The notes below the pieces were generated by a model. That model did not search any database. It was not told the origin of the DNA and was given only the letters and a program-made list of their open reading frames with translations. From NCBI GenBank assembly GCA_963748545.1, contig CAVVJO010000004.1, positions 53,287-117,286 on the forward strand: 64,000 nucleotides of DNA, in the 5' to 3' direction. This document shows, piece by piece, positions 18,514-26,669 of the stretch (positions are counted from its first letter, which is position 1; each line of letters opens with the position of its first letter). Source of the stretch: Roseiarcus sp963748545. GTDB lineage: Bacteria; Pseudomonadota; Alphaproteobacteria; Rhizobiales; Beijerinckiaceae. The position numbers were made by a program, and so were the translations under genes.

Positions 18514-18586
18514 ATCCGTTTGGCCTCGCTCAGGGTGAGATGGGTTCGTCTCATGTTCCCGGAGAGCACGAGACAGACGCGCTCGC

Positions 18587-18691
18587 TCAACTTTGGCTCT
18601 GAGAGGTCCGGTCGCGGCGCTTCAATTCCTCGATGGCCGAGCGTCCAAACATATCGGCCCGGGCAAGCTTCGCTCCGCGCGCCTTTGTCAT
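18587..18691 (-). CDS. Possible 34-aa small ORF with strong Shine-Dalgarno
   Basis: On the minus strand an ATG at 18691 begins a 34-aa frame (starting MTKARGAKLARADMFGRSAI) with mostly G/C third positions. It is preceded about 11 bases upstream by the purine run GGGGAGGAGGAGA. It would be divergent from the LysR gene and share the interval holding the ATAG-N7-CTAT site. Basic and helical-looking, no homologue recognised. A longer TTG-started frame in the same region (to 18504) is an alternative. Weakly supported. Confidence 0.25.
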   Translation of the reverse strand: MTKARGAKLARADMFGRSAIEELKRRDRTSQSQS

Positions 18692-18717
18692 ACTCGCTCA
18701 ATCTCCTCCTCCCCGCG

Positions 18718-18732
18718 ATAGGAAGTCACTAT
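18718..18732 (+). promoter_or_regulatory. LysR-type operator candidate upstream of the LysR gene
   Basis: Perfect inverted repeat ATAG-N7-CTAT (spacer GAAGTCA), 48 bases upstream of the LysR start. It is the same half-sites and spacing as the site before fdsG. LysR-type regulators typically bind such interrupted palindromes and autoregulate. Binding is inferred from the matched pair. Confidence 0.55.
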
Positions 18733-18780
18733 TGACCTCAGGATCGCTGAGCGCCACCTTCGCAAGGGGAGAGGTCTGAA

Positions 18781-19719
18781 GTGCTTCGCCAGTTAGAGTA
18801 TCTGTTGGCATTGGCGCGCGAACAGCACTTCGGCCGCGCCGCTGAGGCTTGCCATGTGTCCCAGCCAACTCTTTCCGCGGCGATCAAGGCGCTCGAGGAG
18901 AATCTGGGCGCGCCGATCGTCGAACGCGGGCACCGATTTGTGGGTCTGACGCCGCAGGGGCGGCTCGCATTGGAGCACGCTCAGCGTATTCTCGCGGATT
19001 CCGAGAACCTACGGCGCGGCATCGAGGAGTTCGGCAAGGCTATCACCGGTCGGCTTCGATTTGGGGCGATACCGACCGCCCTGCCGATCGTTTCGCAGCT
19101 TACAGGGCCGTTTCACGCAAAGTATCCCGGCGTCACGGTGACGGTCCTGTCGATGACGAGCAACGAGATCGAGCGGGGAATCGAAGCGTTCGAGCTCGAT
19201 GTTGGGCTGACCTATCTCGACGCCGAGCCGCTCGCCGGCGTTCGGGCGAAGCCGATCTGCGCGGAGGAATATATGCTCCTCACCCCCGAGGAGGGCGTCT
19301 TCTCCCGTCGCGACCGCGTATCCTGGAGCGAAGCGGCCGCCGTTCCCCTCTGCCTTCTGACCGAAAACATGCAGAACCGGCGCATCATTGACGGGATCTT
19401 CCGCTCCGTCGGCGCGAAGCCGAGTCCCTCGATGGAGACGAATTCGATTTTCAACCTCGTGTCCCATGTCAGCGCCGGACCCTGGTCGGCGGTTGTGCCG
19501 CGGCAGCTTCTGCGTTTTTTCGGCATACCCGCGGGCACGCGCGCCATCGACCTCGTCGATCCCATCGTGACCCGCACGATCGGCCTCGTGATGGGCGACC
19601 GGGACCCGCCGTCGCCGCTCGCTCGCAACCTTTTCGCCATCCCCTGGCCGTCCGACGTGGGTGCGAATATCAGGCCGCCCCGCCCTGGCGTCCCACCCAG
19701 CCTGACTTCGATTCGATAG
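18781..19719 (+). CDS. LysR-family regulator of the formate dehydrogenase operon
   Basis: 312 aa, normal LysR length. The winged HTH is at residues 1-60: MLRQLEYLLALAREQHFGRA then CHVSQPTLSAAIKALEENLG. The LysR-type effector-binding domain follows from about residue 90 (GRLRFGAIPTALPIV). The start is GTG with GGGGAGAGG upstream. It lies directly before and in the same direction as fdsGBAD, the usual position of FdsR-type regulators. The ATAG-N7-CTAT repeats in front of it and of fdsG are its likely binding sites. The effector is unknown; formate or a metabolic signal is expected. Confidence 0.88.
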   Translation: MLRQLEYLLALAREQHFGRAAEACHVSQPTLSAAIKALEENLGAPIVERGHRFVGLTPQGRLALEHAQRILADSENLRRGIEEFGKAITGRLRFGAIPTALPIVSQLTGPFHAKYPGVTVTVLSMTSNEIERGIEAFELDVGLTYLDAEPLAGVRAKPICAEEYMLLTPEEGVFSRRDRVSWSEAAAVPLCLLTENMQNRRIIDGIFRSVGAKPSPSMETNSIFNLVSHVSAGPWSAVVPRQLLRFFGIPAGTRAIDLVDPIVTRTIGLVMGDRDPPSPLARNLFAIPWPSDVGANIRPPRPGVPPSLTSIR

Positions 19720-19730
19720 ATTTATCCTAT
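19716..19730 (+). promoter_or_regulatory. LysR-type operator candidate upstream of fdsG
   Basis: Perfect inverted repeat ATAG-N7-CTAT (spacer ATTTATC), overlapping the stop codon of the LysR gene and lying 78 bases before the fdsG start. It matches the site at 18718-18732 in both half-sites and spacing. Confidence 0.55.
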
Positions 19731-19807
19731 CAGTTCTTCGGAAACTTCAATTTGCGGCGACAGCCTGCGAGGCGCAAGCTCATCTCCGCTTTTTGGGAGG
19801 AGCAGCC

Positions 19808-20290
19808 GTGGCCGCCGAAGCCGTGTTCGACGCGACGTTGGCGCAGGAGATCATCGCGCGCAGGCGACTGACTCTGGGGGCGGCGCTGCCGATCCTCCAC
19901 GATCTTCAACATCATTTTGGCTACATCGACGACGCGGCGATCCCGCTCGTGGCTAACGCGCTCAACATGTCGAAGGCGGAGACCGTCGGCGTCGTGAGCT
20001 TCTACCCCGACTTCCGCCGCGCTCCGGTCGACGGCCGCGTTTTGAAACTTTGCCGCGCCGAATCCTGCCAGGCTACGGGCTGCGAGGATCTTGTCGTCCA
20101 TTTGTCCGAGCGGCATGGGATCGCGCTGGACGAGCGCTCGCCCGGTTACGATCTCTCTGTCGAGACCGTCTATTGCCTCGGCAATTGTGCGCTCTCGCCG
20201 GCGGCTCTCCTCGACGGCGAGCCAATCGGGCGGCTCGACGCGGCCCGTCTCGATGCGATCGCGCTTGCGGCGAGGCGCGAGGCGTCATGA
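19808..20290 (+). CDS. fdsG: NAD-dependent formate dehydrogenase gamma subunit
   Basis: 160 aa, homologous to the 24-kDa NuoE subunit. It carries a thioredoxin-like [2Fe-2S] cluster bound by four Cys: LCRAESCQATGC region and YCLGNCALSP. It also contains ILHDLQHHFGYIDDAAI and VGVVSFYPDF, typical of the family. GTG at 19808 is chosen because GGAGGA lies 6 bases upstream; the in-frame TTG at 19793 has no such site. It passes electrons from FdsA toward the FMN/NADH site of FdsB in the soluble cytoplasmic complex. The stop overlaps fdsB (ATGA). Confidence 0.94.
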   Translation: MAAEAVFDATLAQEIIARRRLTLGAALPILHDLQHHFGYIDDAAIPLVANALNMSKAETVGVVSFYPDFRRAPVDGRVLKLCRAESCQATGCEDLVVHLSERHGIALDERSPGYDLSVETVYCLGNCALSPAALLDGEPIGRLDAARLDAIALAARREAS

Positions 20291-21843
20291 CCACGCGGGT
20301 CTTCGTTCCAGGCGATTCTTCCGCGCTTTCCGTCGGCGCCGACGCCGTCGCCGCGACGCTCGCCGCGGAAGCGCTCCGGCGCGGGATCGATCTCACGATC
20401 ACGCGCACCGGTTCCCGCGGCCTATTCTGGCTCGAGCCCTTGGTCGAGACTGACAGCGACGACGGCAGGATCGGCTTCGGGCCGATCGCGGCTGAAGAAG
20501 TCCCGACGCTGTTCGAGGCCGGGTTCCCCGCCGCGGGACCTCACCCGAAAGCGCTCGGCCGCGTGGAAGACATTCCCTTTCTCGCTCGTCAGCAGCGTCT
20601 GGTCTTCGCTCGTTGCGGCGTCACGGATCCGCTGTCGCTCGACGATTACCGCGCAGGGGGCGGCCTTAGGGGACTTGAACGGGCGATCGGGCTCAGTCCC
20701 GACGCGATCGTCGACGACATCGTGGCCTCAGGTTTGAGGGGCCGTGGCGGGGCTGGCTTCCCGACCGGCATCAAGTGGGGCGCGGTGCGAAACGCGAAGG
20801 CCGATCGCAAATATATCGTCTGCAATGCCGACGAGGGGGACAGCGGAACCTTCGCCGACCGGATGCTGATGGAGGGTGATCCCTTCCTCGTCATCGAAGG
20901 CATGGCGATCGCCGCCTTGGCCGTCGGGGCCTCGATGGGCTACGTATACATCCGCTCGGAATATCCGCACGCGTTCAATGTCTTTTCGCGAGCGGTCGAT
21001 ATCGCCCGTGCGGCGGGCCTGCTCGGCGGGAGCGTGCTAGGCTCGGCGCGAGCGTTCGACATCGAGCCGCGGCTCGGCGCTGGCGCGTATGTTTGCGGCG
21101 AGGAGACCTCGATGCTGGAGAGCCTCGAGGGCAAGCGGGGCCTCGTTCGCGCCAAGCCTCCGCTTCCGGCGCTGTCGGGCCTGTTCGGCAGGCCAACCGT
21201 CATCAACAATATGCTGAGCTTCGCTTCCATCCCCTGGATTCTGGCTCACGGCGCCAAGGCCTACGCGGAGTACGGCGTTGGCCGTTCGCTCGGCTCCCAA
21301 CCGTTCCAGCTCGCCGGAAACATCCGCTTCGGCGGCCTTATTGAGCTCGCCTTCGGGCCAACGATCCGCGAAATCGTCGAAGGCTTCGGCGGCGGGACGC
21401 GCTCGCGCCGGCCGATTCGCGCCGTCCAGGTCGGCGGTCCGCTCGGCGCCTATTTCCCGCAAGCGCTGCTGGATACGCCGCTCGACTACGAATTGATGAC
21501 CCGCGCCGGAGGCATGCTCGGCCACGGCGGGATGGTCGTCTTCGACGACACCGTCGACATGGCGCGCCAGGCGCGCTTCGCGTTCGCTTTCTGCGCCAGG
21601 GAAAGCTGCGGCAAGTGCACTCCGTGCCGCCTCGGCGCGACCCGCGGCGTCGAGACGGTCGACAAGATCGCCGCGGGCGTCGAACGCCAGAAAAATCTCG
21701 AACTCCTCCGTGATCTTTGCGAAGTCATGACAGACGGCTCGCTGTGCGCGCTCGGGGGCCTGACCCCGATGCCGGTCTTGAGCGCACTCGATTATTTCCC
21801 GGAGGATTTCGCCAAGGCGCGGCTGCGCGCCGCAGCCGAGTAG
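20287..21843 (+). CDS. fdsB: NAD-dependent formate dehydrogenase beta subunit (diaphorase)
   Basis: 518 aa, NuoF-like. After an N-terminal thioredoxin-like region comes the FMN/NADH-binding glycine-rich segment GLRGRGGAGFPTGIKWG near residue 153, then CNADEGDSGTFADR and AGAYVCGEETSMLESLEG. The [4Fe-4S] site is ESCGKCTPCRLG with a fourth Cys in SLCALGGL. It reduces NAD+ with electrons from formate. The start overlaps fdsG, and a 12-base gap with an AGGAGG site leads to fdsA. Confidence 0.95.
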   Translation: MTTRVFVPGDSSALSVGADAVAATLAAEALRRGIDLTITRTGSRGLFWLEPLVETDSDDGRIGFGPIAAEEVPTLFEAGFPAAGPHPKALGRVEDIPFLARQQRLVFARCGVTDPLSLDDYRAGGGLRGLERAIGLSPDAIVDDIVASGLRGRGGAGFPTGIKWGAVRNAKADRKYIVCNADEGDSGTFADRMLMEGDPFLVIEGMAIAALAVGASMGYVYIRSEYPHAFNVFSRAVDIARAAGLLGGSVLGSARAFDIEPRLGAGAYVCGEETSMLESLEGKRGLVRAKPPLPALSGLFGRPTVINNMLSFASIPWILAHGAKAYAEYGVGRSLGSQPFQLAGNIRFGGLIELAFGPTIREIVEGFGGGTRSRRPIRAVQVGGPLGAYFPQALLDTPLDYELMTRAGGMLGHGGMVVFDDTVDMARQARFAFAFCARESCGKCTPCRLGATRGVETVDKIAAGVERQKNLELLRDLCEVMTDGSLCALGGLTPMPVLSALDYFPEDFAKARLRAAAE

Positions 21844-21855
21844 GAGGTTCGATCC

Positions 21856-24702
21856 ATGGCCCTCTTGCAGGAACTCGACAGCGGCACCCCGATTCGCGTT
21901 GGAGGGCCGTCCGTGACGCTGACGATCGACGGGCGCCCCGTCAGCGTCCCTCGCGGGATTTCCGTGATGGCCGCAGCCGCCCTGATCGACAAACCCATCC
22001 CCAAACTCTGCGCCACCGACAGTCTCGAGGCGTTCGGGTCTTGCCGGCTTTGTCTTGTCGAGATCGATGGCCGACGAGGAACGCCGGCCTCCTGCACGAC
22101 CCCCGCCGAGGAGGGTATGGTCGTCCATACCCGAACTCCGCGTCTCGAGAAGCTCCGGCGCGGCGTGCTGGAGCTTTACATCTCCGACCATCCGCTTGAC
22201 TGCCTGACCTGCAGCGCGAACGGAGACTGCGAGCTTCAGACGCAAGCCGCCAATGTGGGCTTGCGCGACGTACGATACGGCTACGCGGGCGCAAACCATC
22301 TTGACGCGCCCGCCGACAGCTCGAACCCCTATTTTACCTTCGAGCCGTCGAAATGCATCGTATGCTCCCGCTGCGTACGCGCCTGCGAAGAGGTGCAGGG
22401 AACGTTCGCCCTGACGATTCTCGGGCGCGGCTTCGACTCCCAGGTCTCTCCGGGCGGAGTTGGCTTCCTGTCATCGGAATGCGTTTCCTGCGGCGCCTGC
22501 GTCCAGGCCTGTCCGACCGCGACGCTCAACGAGAAGCCCGTCATCGAGAAGGGGACCCCAGAGCGGAGCGTCGTGACCACATGCGCCTATTGCGGCGTAG
22601 GGTGCGCATTCAAAGCGGAGCTTAAGGGCGACGAGGTGCTGCGGATGGTCCCCTTGAAGGCGGGCAAGGCCAATGAGGGGCATTCGTGCGTCAAGGGCCG
22701 CTTCGCTTATGGCTACGCGACTCACCCGGATCGCATGCTCAAGCCGATGATCCGCAAGCGGATCGACGATCCGTGGCGGGAAGCGTCTTGGGACGAGGCG
22801 TTGGGATACGCGGCAAGCGAATTCAAGCGCATCCAAACGCAATACGGACGCGACGCGGTCGGCGCCATTTCGTCCTCGCGCTGCACCAACGAAGAGGTGT
22901 TCCTCGTCCAGAAGCTAGTGCGCGTGGGCTTTGGCAACAACAATGTCGACACCTGCGCCCGCGTCTGCCATTCGCCGACAGGCTTTGGTCTGTCGCAAAC
23001 CTTCGGCACATCGGCCGGCACGCAGGACTTCACGTCGGTTGATAAGGCGGATGTCGTGTTGGTGATCGGCGCCAACCCGACCGACGCTCACCCAGTCTTC
23101 GCCTCCCGTCTCAAGAAGCGTCTGCGCACGGGCGGCCGCCTCATCGTCATCGATCCGCGGCGGATCGATCTCGTGCGAAGCCCGCATGTTCAAGCGGAAC
23201 GCCATCTGGCGCTGAAGCCGGGCGTAAACGTCGCCGTCCTCAACGCGCTCGCGCATGTCGTCGTCACCGAAGGGCTGATCGACAAGGCTTTCGTGGCCGC
23301 GCGCTGCGAGACGGCGAGTTTTGAACAATGGGCGCGCTTCGTCGCCGAGCCAAGGCATGCGCCCGAGGCGGTCGCAGAAGCGAGCGGCGTCGATCCCGAA
23401 GACATGCGCCAGGCGGCCCGGCTCTATGCGACCGGCGGCGCGGCTGCGATCTATTACGGCCTCGGCGTCACTGAGCATGCGCAAGGGTCGACCGCCGTGA
23501 TGGCGATCGCCAATCTCGCCATGGCGACCGGCAATATCGGCCGGGAGGGCGTCGGGGTGAATCCGCTGCGCGGCCAGAACAACGTCCAGGGCGCTTGCGA
23601 CATGGGCTCGTTCCCTCACGAATTTTCAGGCTACCGGCATGTTTCCGACGCCTCGACGCGCGCCATTTTCGAGCGGCTGTGGGGCGTCGAGCTCAGCAAC
23701 GCGCCCGGCCTTCGCATTCCCAATATGATGGACGAAGCGATCGAAGGCGCCTTCAAGGGGCTCTATCTTCAGGGCGAGGATATCGCTCAGTCCGATCCCG
23801 ACACCCAGCATATCACCGCGGCCTTGAGGGCGATGGAATGTGTCGTGGTTCAAGATCTCTTCCTCAACAAATCCGCGCGCTATGCTCATGTCTTCCTGCC
23901 CGGCGCGTCGTTCCTGGAGAAGGACGGCACGTTCACCAACGCCGAACGTCGTATCAGCCGGGTGCGCAAAGCGATCGAGCCGCTCGCCGGCAAAGCGGAC
24001 TGGGAAACAACGATCGCGTTCGCGGAAGCGCTCGGCGTCTCTATGCCCTATAGGCACCCGAGCCAGATCATGGACGAGATTGCGGCGACAACGCCCACGT
24101 TTCGCGGCGTGAGTTACGCGCGGCTTGACGAGCTCGGCTCGATCCAGTGGCCGTGTGACGAGGCGGCGCCCACCGGTACGCCAATCATGCATGTCGACCG
24201 CTTCGCCCGCGGCAGGGGCCGGTTCATGCTGACCGAATACGTCGAGACTGAGGAACGCGTCGGCCCTCGCTTCCCGCTCCTTTTGACGACCGGGCGCATC
24301 CTGACGCAATACAATGTCGGCGCGCAGACGCGGCGGACGGCGAACGTCGCGTGGCACGAAGAGGACGTGCTCGAAATGCACCCCTTCGACGCCGAAAGTC
24401 GAGGCATCGTCAACGGCGACCTCGTCGCGCTGACGAGCCGGTCCGGCGAGATCGCGCTCAGAGCGATGATCAGCGAACGGGTACAGCCTGGCGTCGTCTA
24501 CACCACCTTTCATCACCCGGGGACCGGCGCCAATGTCGTGACGACCGAGAATTCGGACTGGGCGACCAACTGCCCCGAATACAAGGTCACGGCCGTCCAG
24601 GTCCGCCGGACGAACAGCCTGTCGAACTGGCAGGTCCGCGACCATGAAGAGGCTCTCGGTCTTCGCCGGACCGGCGGGGGGAAGGCCGATGCCGCCGAGT
24701 GA
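21856..24702 (+). CDS. fdsA: Molybdenum-dependent formate dehydrogenase alpha subunit
   Basis: 948 aa catalytic subunit oxidising formate to CO2. In order it has an N-terminal plant-type [2Fe-2S] domain (SCRLCLVE), a His-Cys3 [4Fe-4S] motif (HPLDCLTCSANGDC), two ferredoxin clusters (CIVCSRCVRAC and CVSCGACVQAC), and the molybdopterin-oxidoreductase [4Fe-4S] (CAYCGVGC). The active-site Cys371-His372 follows in TCARVCHSPT; it is cysteine, not selenocysteine. The C-terminal molydopterin-dinucleotide-binding domain includes LTTGRILTQYNVGAQTR. Length is normal for FdsA. It needs the bis-MGD cofactor, so mobA at 3.6 kb and an FdhD-type sulfurtransferase are expected helpers. No FdhD gene is seen here. 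Confidence 0.96.
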   Translation: MALLQELDSGTPIRVGGPSVTLTIDGRPVSVPRGISVMAAAALIDKPIPKLCATDSLEAFGSCRLCLVEIDGRRGTPASCTTPAEEGMVVHTRTPRLEKLRRGVLELYISDHPLDCLTCSANGDCELQTQAANVGLRDVRYGYAGANHLDAPADSSNPYFTFEPSKCIVCSRCVRACEEVQGTFALTILGRGFDSQVSPGGVGFLSSECVSCGACVQACPTATLNEKPVIEKGTPERSVVTTCAYCGVGCAFKAELKGDEVLRMVPLKAGKANEGHSCVKGRFAYGYATHPDRMLKPMIRKRIDDPWREASWDEALGYAASEFKRIQTQYGRDAVGAISSSRCTNEEVFLVQKLVRVGFGNNNVDTCARVCHSPTGFGLSQTFGTSAGTQDFTSVDKADVVLVIGANPTDAHPVFASRLKKRLRTGGRLIVIDPRRIDLVRSPHVQAERHLALKPGVNVAVLNALAHVVVTEGLIDKAFVAARCETASFEQWARFVAEPRHAPEAVAEASGVDPEDMRQAARLYATGGAAAIYYGLGVTEHAQGSTAVMAIANLAMATGNIGREGVGVNPLRGQNNVQGACDMGSFPHEFSGYRHVSDASTRAIFERLWGVELSNAPGLRIPNMMDEAIEGAFKGLYLQGEDIAQSDPDTQHITAALRAMECVVVQDLFLNKSARYAHVFLPGASFLEKDGTFTNAERRISRVRKAIEPLAGKADWETTIAFAEALGVSMPYRHPSQIMDEIAATTPTFRGVSYARLDELGSIQWPCDEAAPTGTPIMHVDRFARGRGRFMLTEYVETEERVGPRFPLLLTTGRILTQYNVGAQTRRTANVAWHEEDVLEMHPFDAESRGIVNGDLVALTSRSGEIALRAMISERVQPGVVYTTFHHPGTGANVVTTENSDWATNCPEYKVTAVQVRRTNSLSNWQVRDHEEALGLRRTGGGKADAAE

Positions 24703-24905
24703 AGGGGGCCCGTCGTCGAATTCGAGACGCGCCGAATGGACTTCGACTCCGCAGGCGCTGGGAAGGCGGTCGAGCGCGATATCGCATTCGACCCCCGATC
24801 AAATGCGTCATCGGCGCCGATTTCGCTCGCGCGGGGGCGCGCAATGACGGTCGCGGGCGCCAACAGGGCGCTGGCCTTCGTGGACGGCGACGGAGCCCCG
24901 TCGGA
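24703..24905 (+). other. Gap between fdsA and fdsD where fdsC would be expected
   Basis: About 200 bases. The fdsA frame reopens after its stop (PVVEFETRRMDFDSAG and onward) and closes at 24909, but no FdhD/FdsC motif appears in any frame. In many genomes the order is fdsG-B-A-C-D, so this looks like a lost or relocated fdsC. Confidence 0.45.
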
Positions 24906-25136
24906 ATGACCTCAGAAAAAATGATGAAACTTGTGCGCATGGCCAACCAGGTCAGCGCCTTCTACGCGCCTCTTCCCGAAAACGAGTCGGCGGCGGGAAC
25001 GACGTCGCACCTGCGGGCCTACTGGACGCCGAAGATGATCGATGAGCTCGCGGCTTTTGTCGATCGGGGCGGCGGCGGTCTGAACCCGACCGCCGCGCGC
25101 GCGATCGCGGGGCTCCGTCCCTCACGAGAAAGCTGA
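24906..25136 (+). CDS. fdsD: Formate dehydrogenase delta subunit
   Basis: 76 aa, the small subunit usually closing fds operons. MKLVRMANQVSAFYAPLPE and SHLRAYWTPKMIDELAAF match the FdsD pattern (MANxIAxFF and HxxxFWxPxM). It is needed for assembly or stability of FdsABG rather than catalysis, as described for the family. ATG at 24906 was chosen because the family motif begins right after it. The operon appears to end here; about 170 bases follow before the hydantoinase gene. Confidence 0.85.
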   Translation: MTSEKMMKLVRMANQVSAFYAPLPENESAAGTTSHLRAYWTPKMIDELAAFVDRGGGGLNPTAARAIAGLRPSRES

Positions 25137-25305
25137 GGGTTTTCTTGCGCAGGCGAGGCCGCCCGAACGCCACGTCCGCGGATGGGTGAACGATGTGCTT
25201 CGCTGTAGCTTATAACCAGTTTCGACCAAGCTTTGTGGCCCCGGTCGGATCGCGCCTCTAGTCTGGCGCCAACGCCTCCAAGTTTACCGTGAGAGAGTTC
25301 GAGCC

Positions 25306-26658
25306 ATGGCGGACAAAGTCTTTCGTGGATCCATCGTCCTCCCCGATCGGATCATCGAGAACGGCTATGTTCTCGTCGCCGACGGCGTCGTCCACCGTGT
25401 CGGGGAAGGAGATCCCCCGACAGGCGAACGTCATGGCGGCGTGGGCTTTACGGTGCTTCCCGGCGCAATCGACGGACAGGTCCATAGTCGCAGTCAGGCG
25501 GGACAGGAGGATTTTATCTGGTCTACCCGCAGCGCCGCATCTGGCGGCGTAACGACGATTGTCGACATGCCCTATGACGACAATTGCCTGATCGCCTCCG
25601 CCGAACGCTTCCGCGCCAAGGCTGAGAGCGCGGCGCGACAGGCGCGGGTTGACTTTGCGCTTTACGCCACGATCGACCCGGAAGAAGGCGCGGCGCGGGT
25701 TGACGAACTCGTCGGCGCCGGGGCGGCGGCCTTCAAGTTCTCGACGTTTGGGACTCACCCCAAGCGGTTTCCGCGCGTGCCTCCAAAGGTCCTTTTTGCC
25801 GCCTTTCGCGCCGTCGGTCAGCGCGGACTCGTATCTGGCATCCATAACGAGAACGACGAAATGGTGCGCGGCTTCACGGCTGAGGTCGAGGCGGCAAATC
25901 TTACCGACTATACGGCGCATGGCCTGTCGCGACCTCCGATCACCGAAGCGCTTGCGATCGCCGAAGTCTACGAGCTGGGCGCCGGCGCCGGCTGTCCGGT
26001 GCATATCGTGCATTGCTCGATCGGCAGGGGCTACGAGCTGATGGCGGGTTACCGCGCACAAGGCTTCGACGTAACCATTGAGGCCTGTATCCATTACCTG
26101 ACCCTGGACGAGGAGACAGACGTCAAGCGGCTTGGAGGCAAAGCCAAGATCAATCCGCCGATCCGGCCGCGCGCGGAACAGGATTTGGTCTGGCGACATC
26201 TGGCGGCGGGGAACGTGACCATCGTATCGACGGATCACGTGAGCTGGTCAGAAGACCGCAAGACGGACCCGAACATGCTGAAGAATGCTTCGGGCGTACC
26301 CGGGCTCGAGGCGCTTTATCCGCTGCTCCTCAAGGGGCTCGACGAACGTCGGCTGCCCTTTACCCATGCCGCGCGCTTGCTCGCCCACAACCCGGCGGCG
26401 CTCTTTCGCCTCGCGCACGTCAAAGGTGCGCTGGCCATCGGCCGCGACGCCGACATTGTGCTCGTGCGACGTGATCCTTACCGTTACGACGCTGGAGCGA
26501 GCGGAAACAATTTTGTGTCATGGAGCCCCTATCAGGGCGTCGAGCTTCCATATCGCGTAGCCGAGACATGGCTGCGCGGCGAGTGCGTCGCCGCGGAGGG
26601 TCGCGTCCTGGCCGAGCCGGGAACCGGCCGCTTTGTGCGCCCACGAGCCGCGGGCTGA
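25306..26658 (+). CDS. Hydantoinase/allantoinase-like cyclic amidohydrolase
   Basis: 450 aa, amidohydrolase superfamily, dihydropyrimidinase/allantoinase group, opening a cyclic imide to an N-carbamoyl acid. Expected metal ligands are present: the bridging Lys (AAFKFSTFG), His (SGIHNEND), His (VHIVHCSIGRG) and Asp (VSTDHVSW). The first HxH motif, however, reads DGQVHSR, so the first metal His is Gln. It precedes a carbamoyl-amino-acid hydrolase by 11 bases and then DUF917 and urocanase-like genes. In that context hydantoin-5-propionate is a plausible substrate (inference). Allantoin-type or other hydantoins remain alternatives. Confidence 0.85.
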   Translation: MADKVFRGSIVLPDRIIENGYVLVADGVVHRVGEGDPPTGERHGGVGFTVLPGAIDGQVHSRSQAGQEDFIWSTRSAASGGVTTIVDMPYDDNCLIASAERFRAKAESAARQARVDFALYATIDPEEGAARVDELVGAGAAAFKFSTFGTHPKRFPRVPPKVLFAAFRAVGQRGLVSGIHNENDEMVRGFTAEVEAANLTDYTAHGLSRPPITEALAIAEVYELGAGAGCPVHIVHCSIGRGYELMAGYRAQGFDVTIEACIHYLTLDEETDVKRLGGKAKINPPIRPRAEQDLVWRHLAAGNVTIVSTDHVSWSEDRKTDPNMLKNASGVPGLEALYPLLLKGLDERRLPFTHAARLLAHNPAALFRLAHVKGALAIGRDADIVLVRRDPYRYDAGASGNNFVSWSPYQGVELPYRVAETWLRGECVAAEGRVLAEPGTGRFVRPRAAG

Positions 26659-26669
26659 GGGGCGCTCGC

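Noticed and set aside
18504..18701. 65-aa TTG-started minus-strand frame before the LysR gene
   Set aside because: The Shine-Dalgarno run is only one or two bases from this TTG; the shorter ATG frame at 18691 has better spacing, and neither is strong.
21037..22299. 420-codon minus-strand open frame inside fdsB/fdsA
   Set aside because: Antisense to clear formate dehydrogenase motifs, no start context, no domain.
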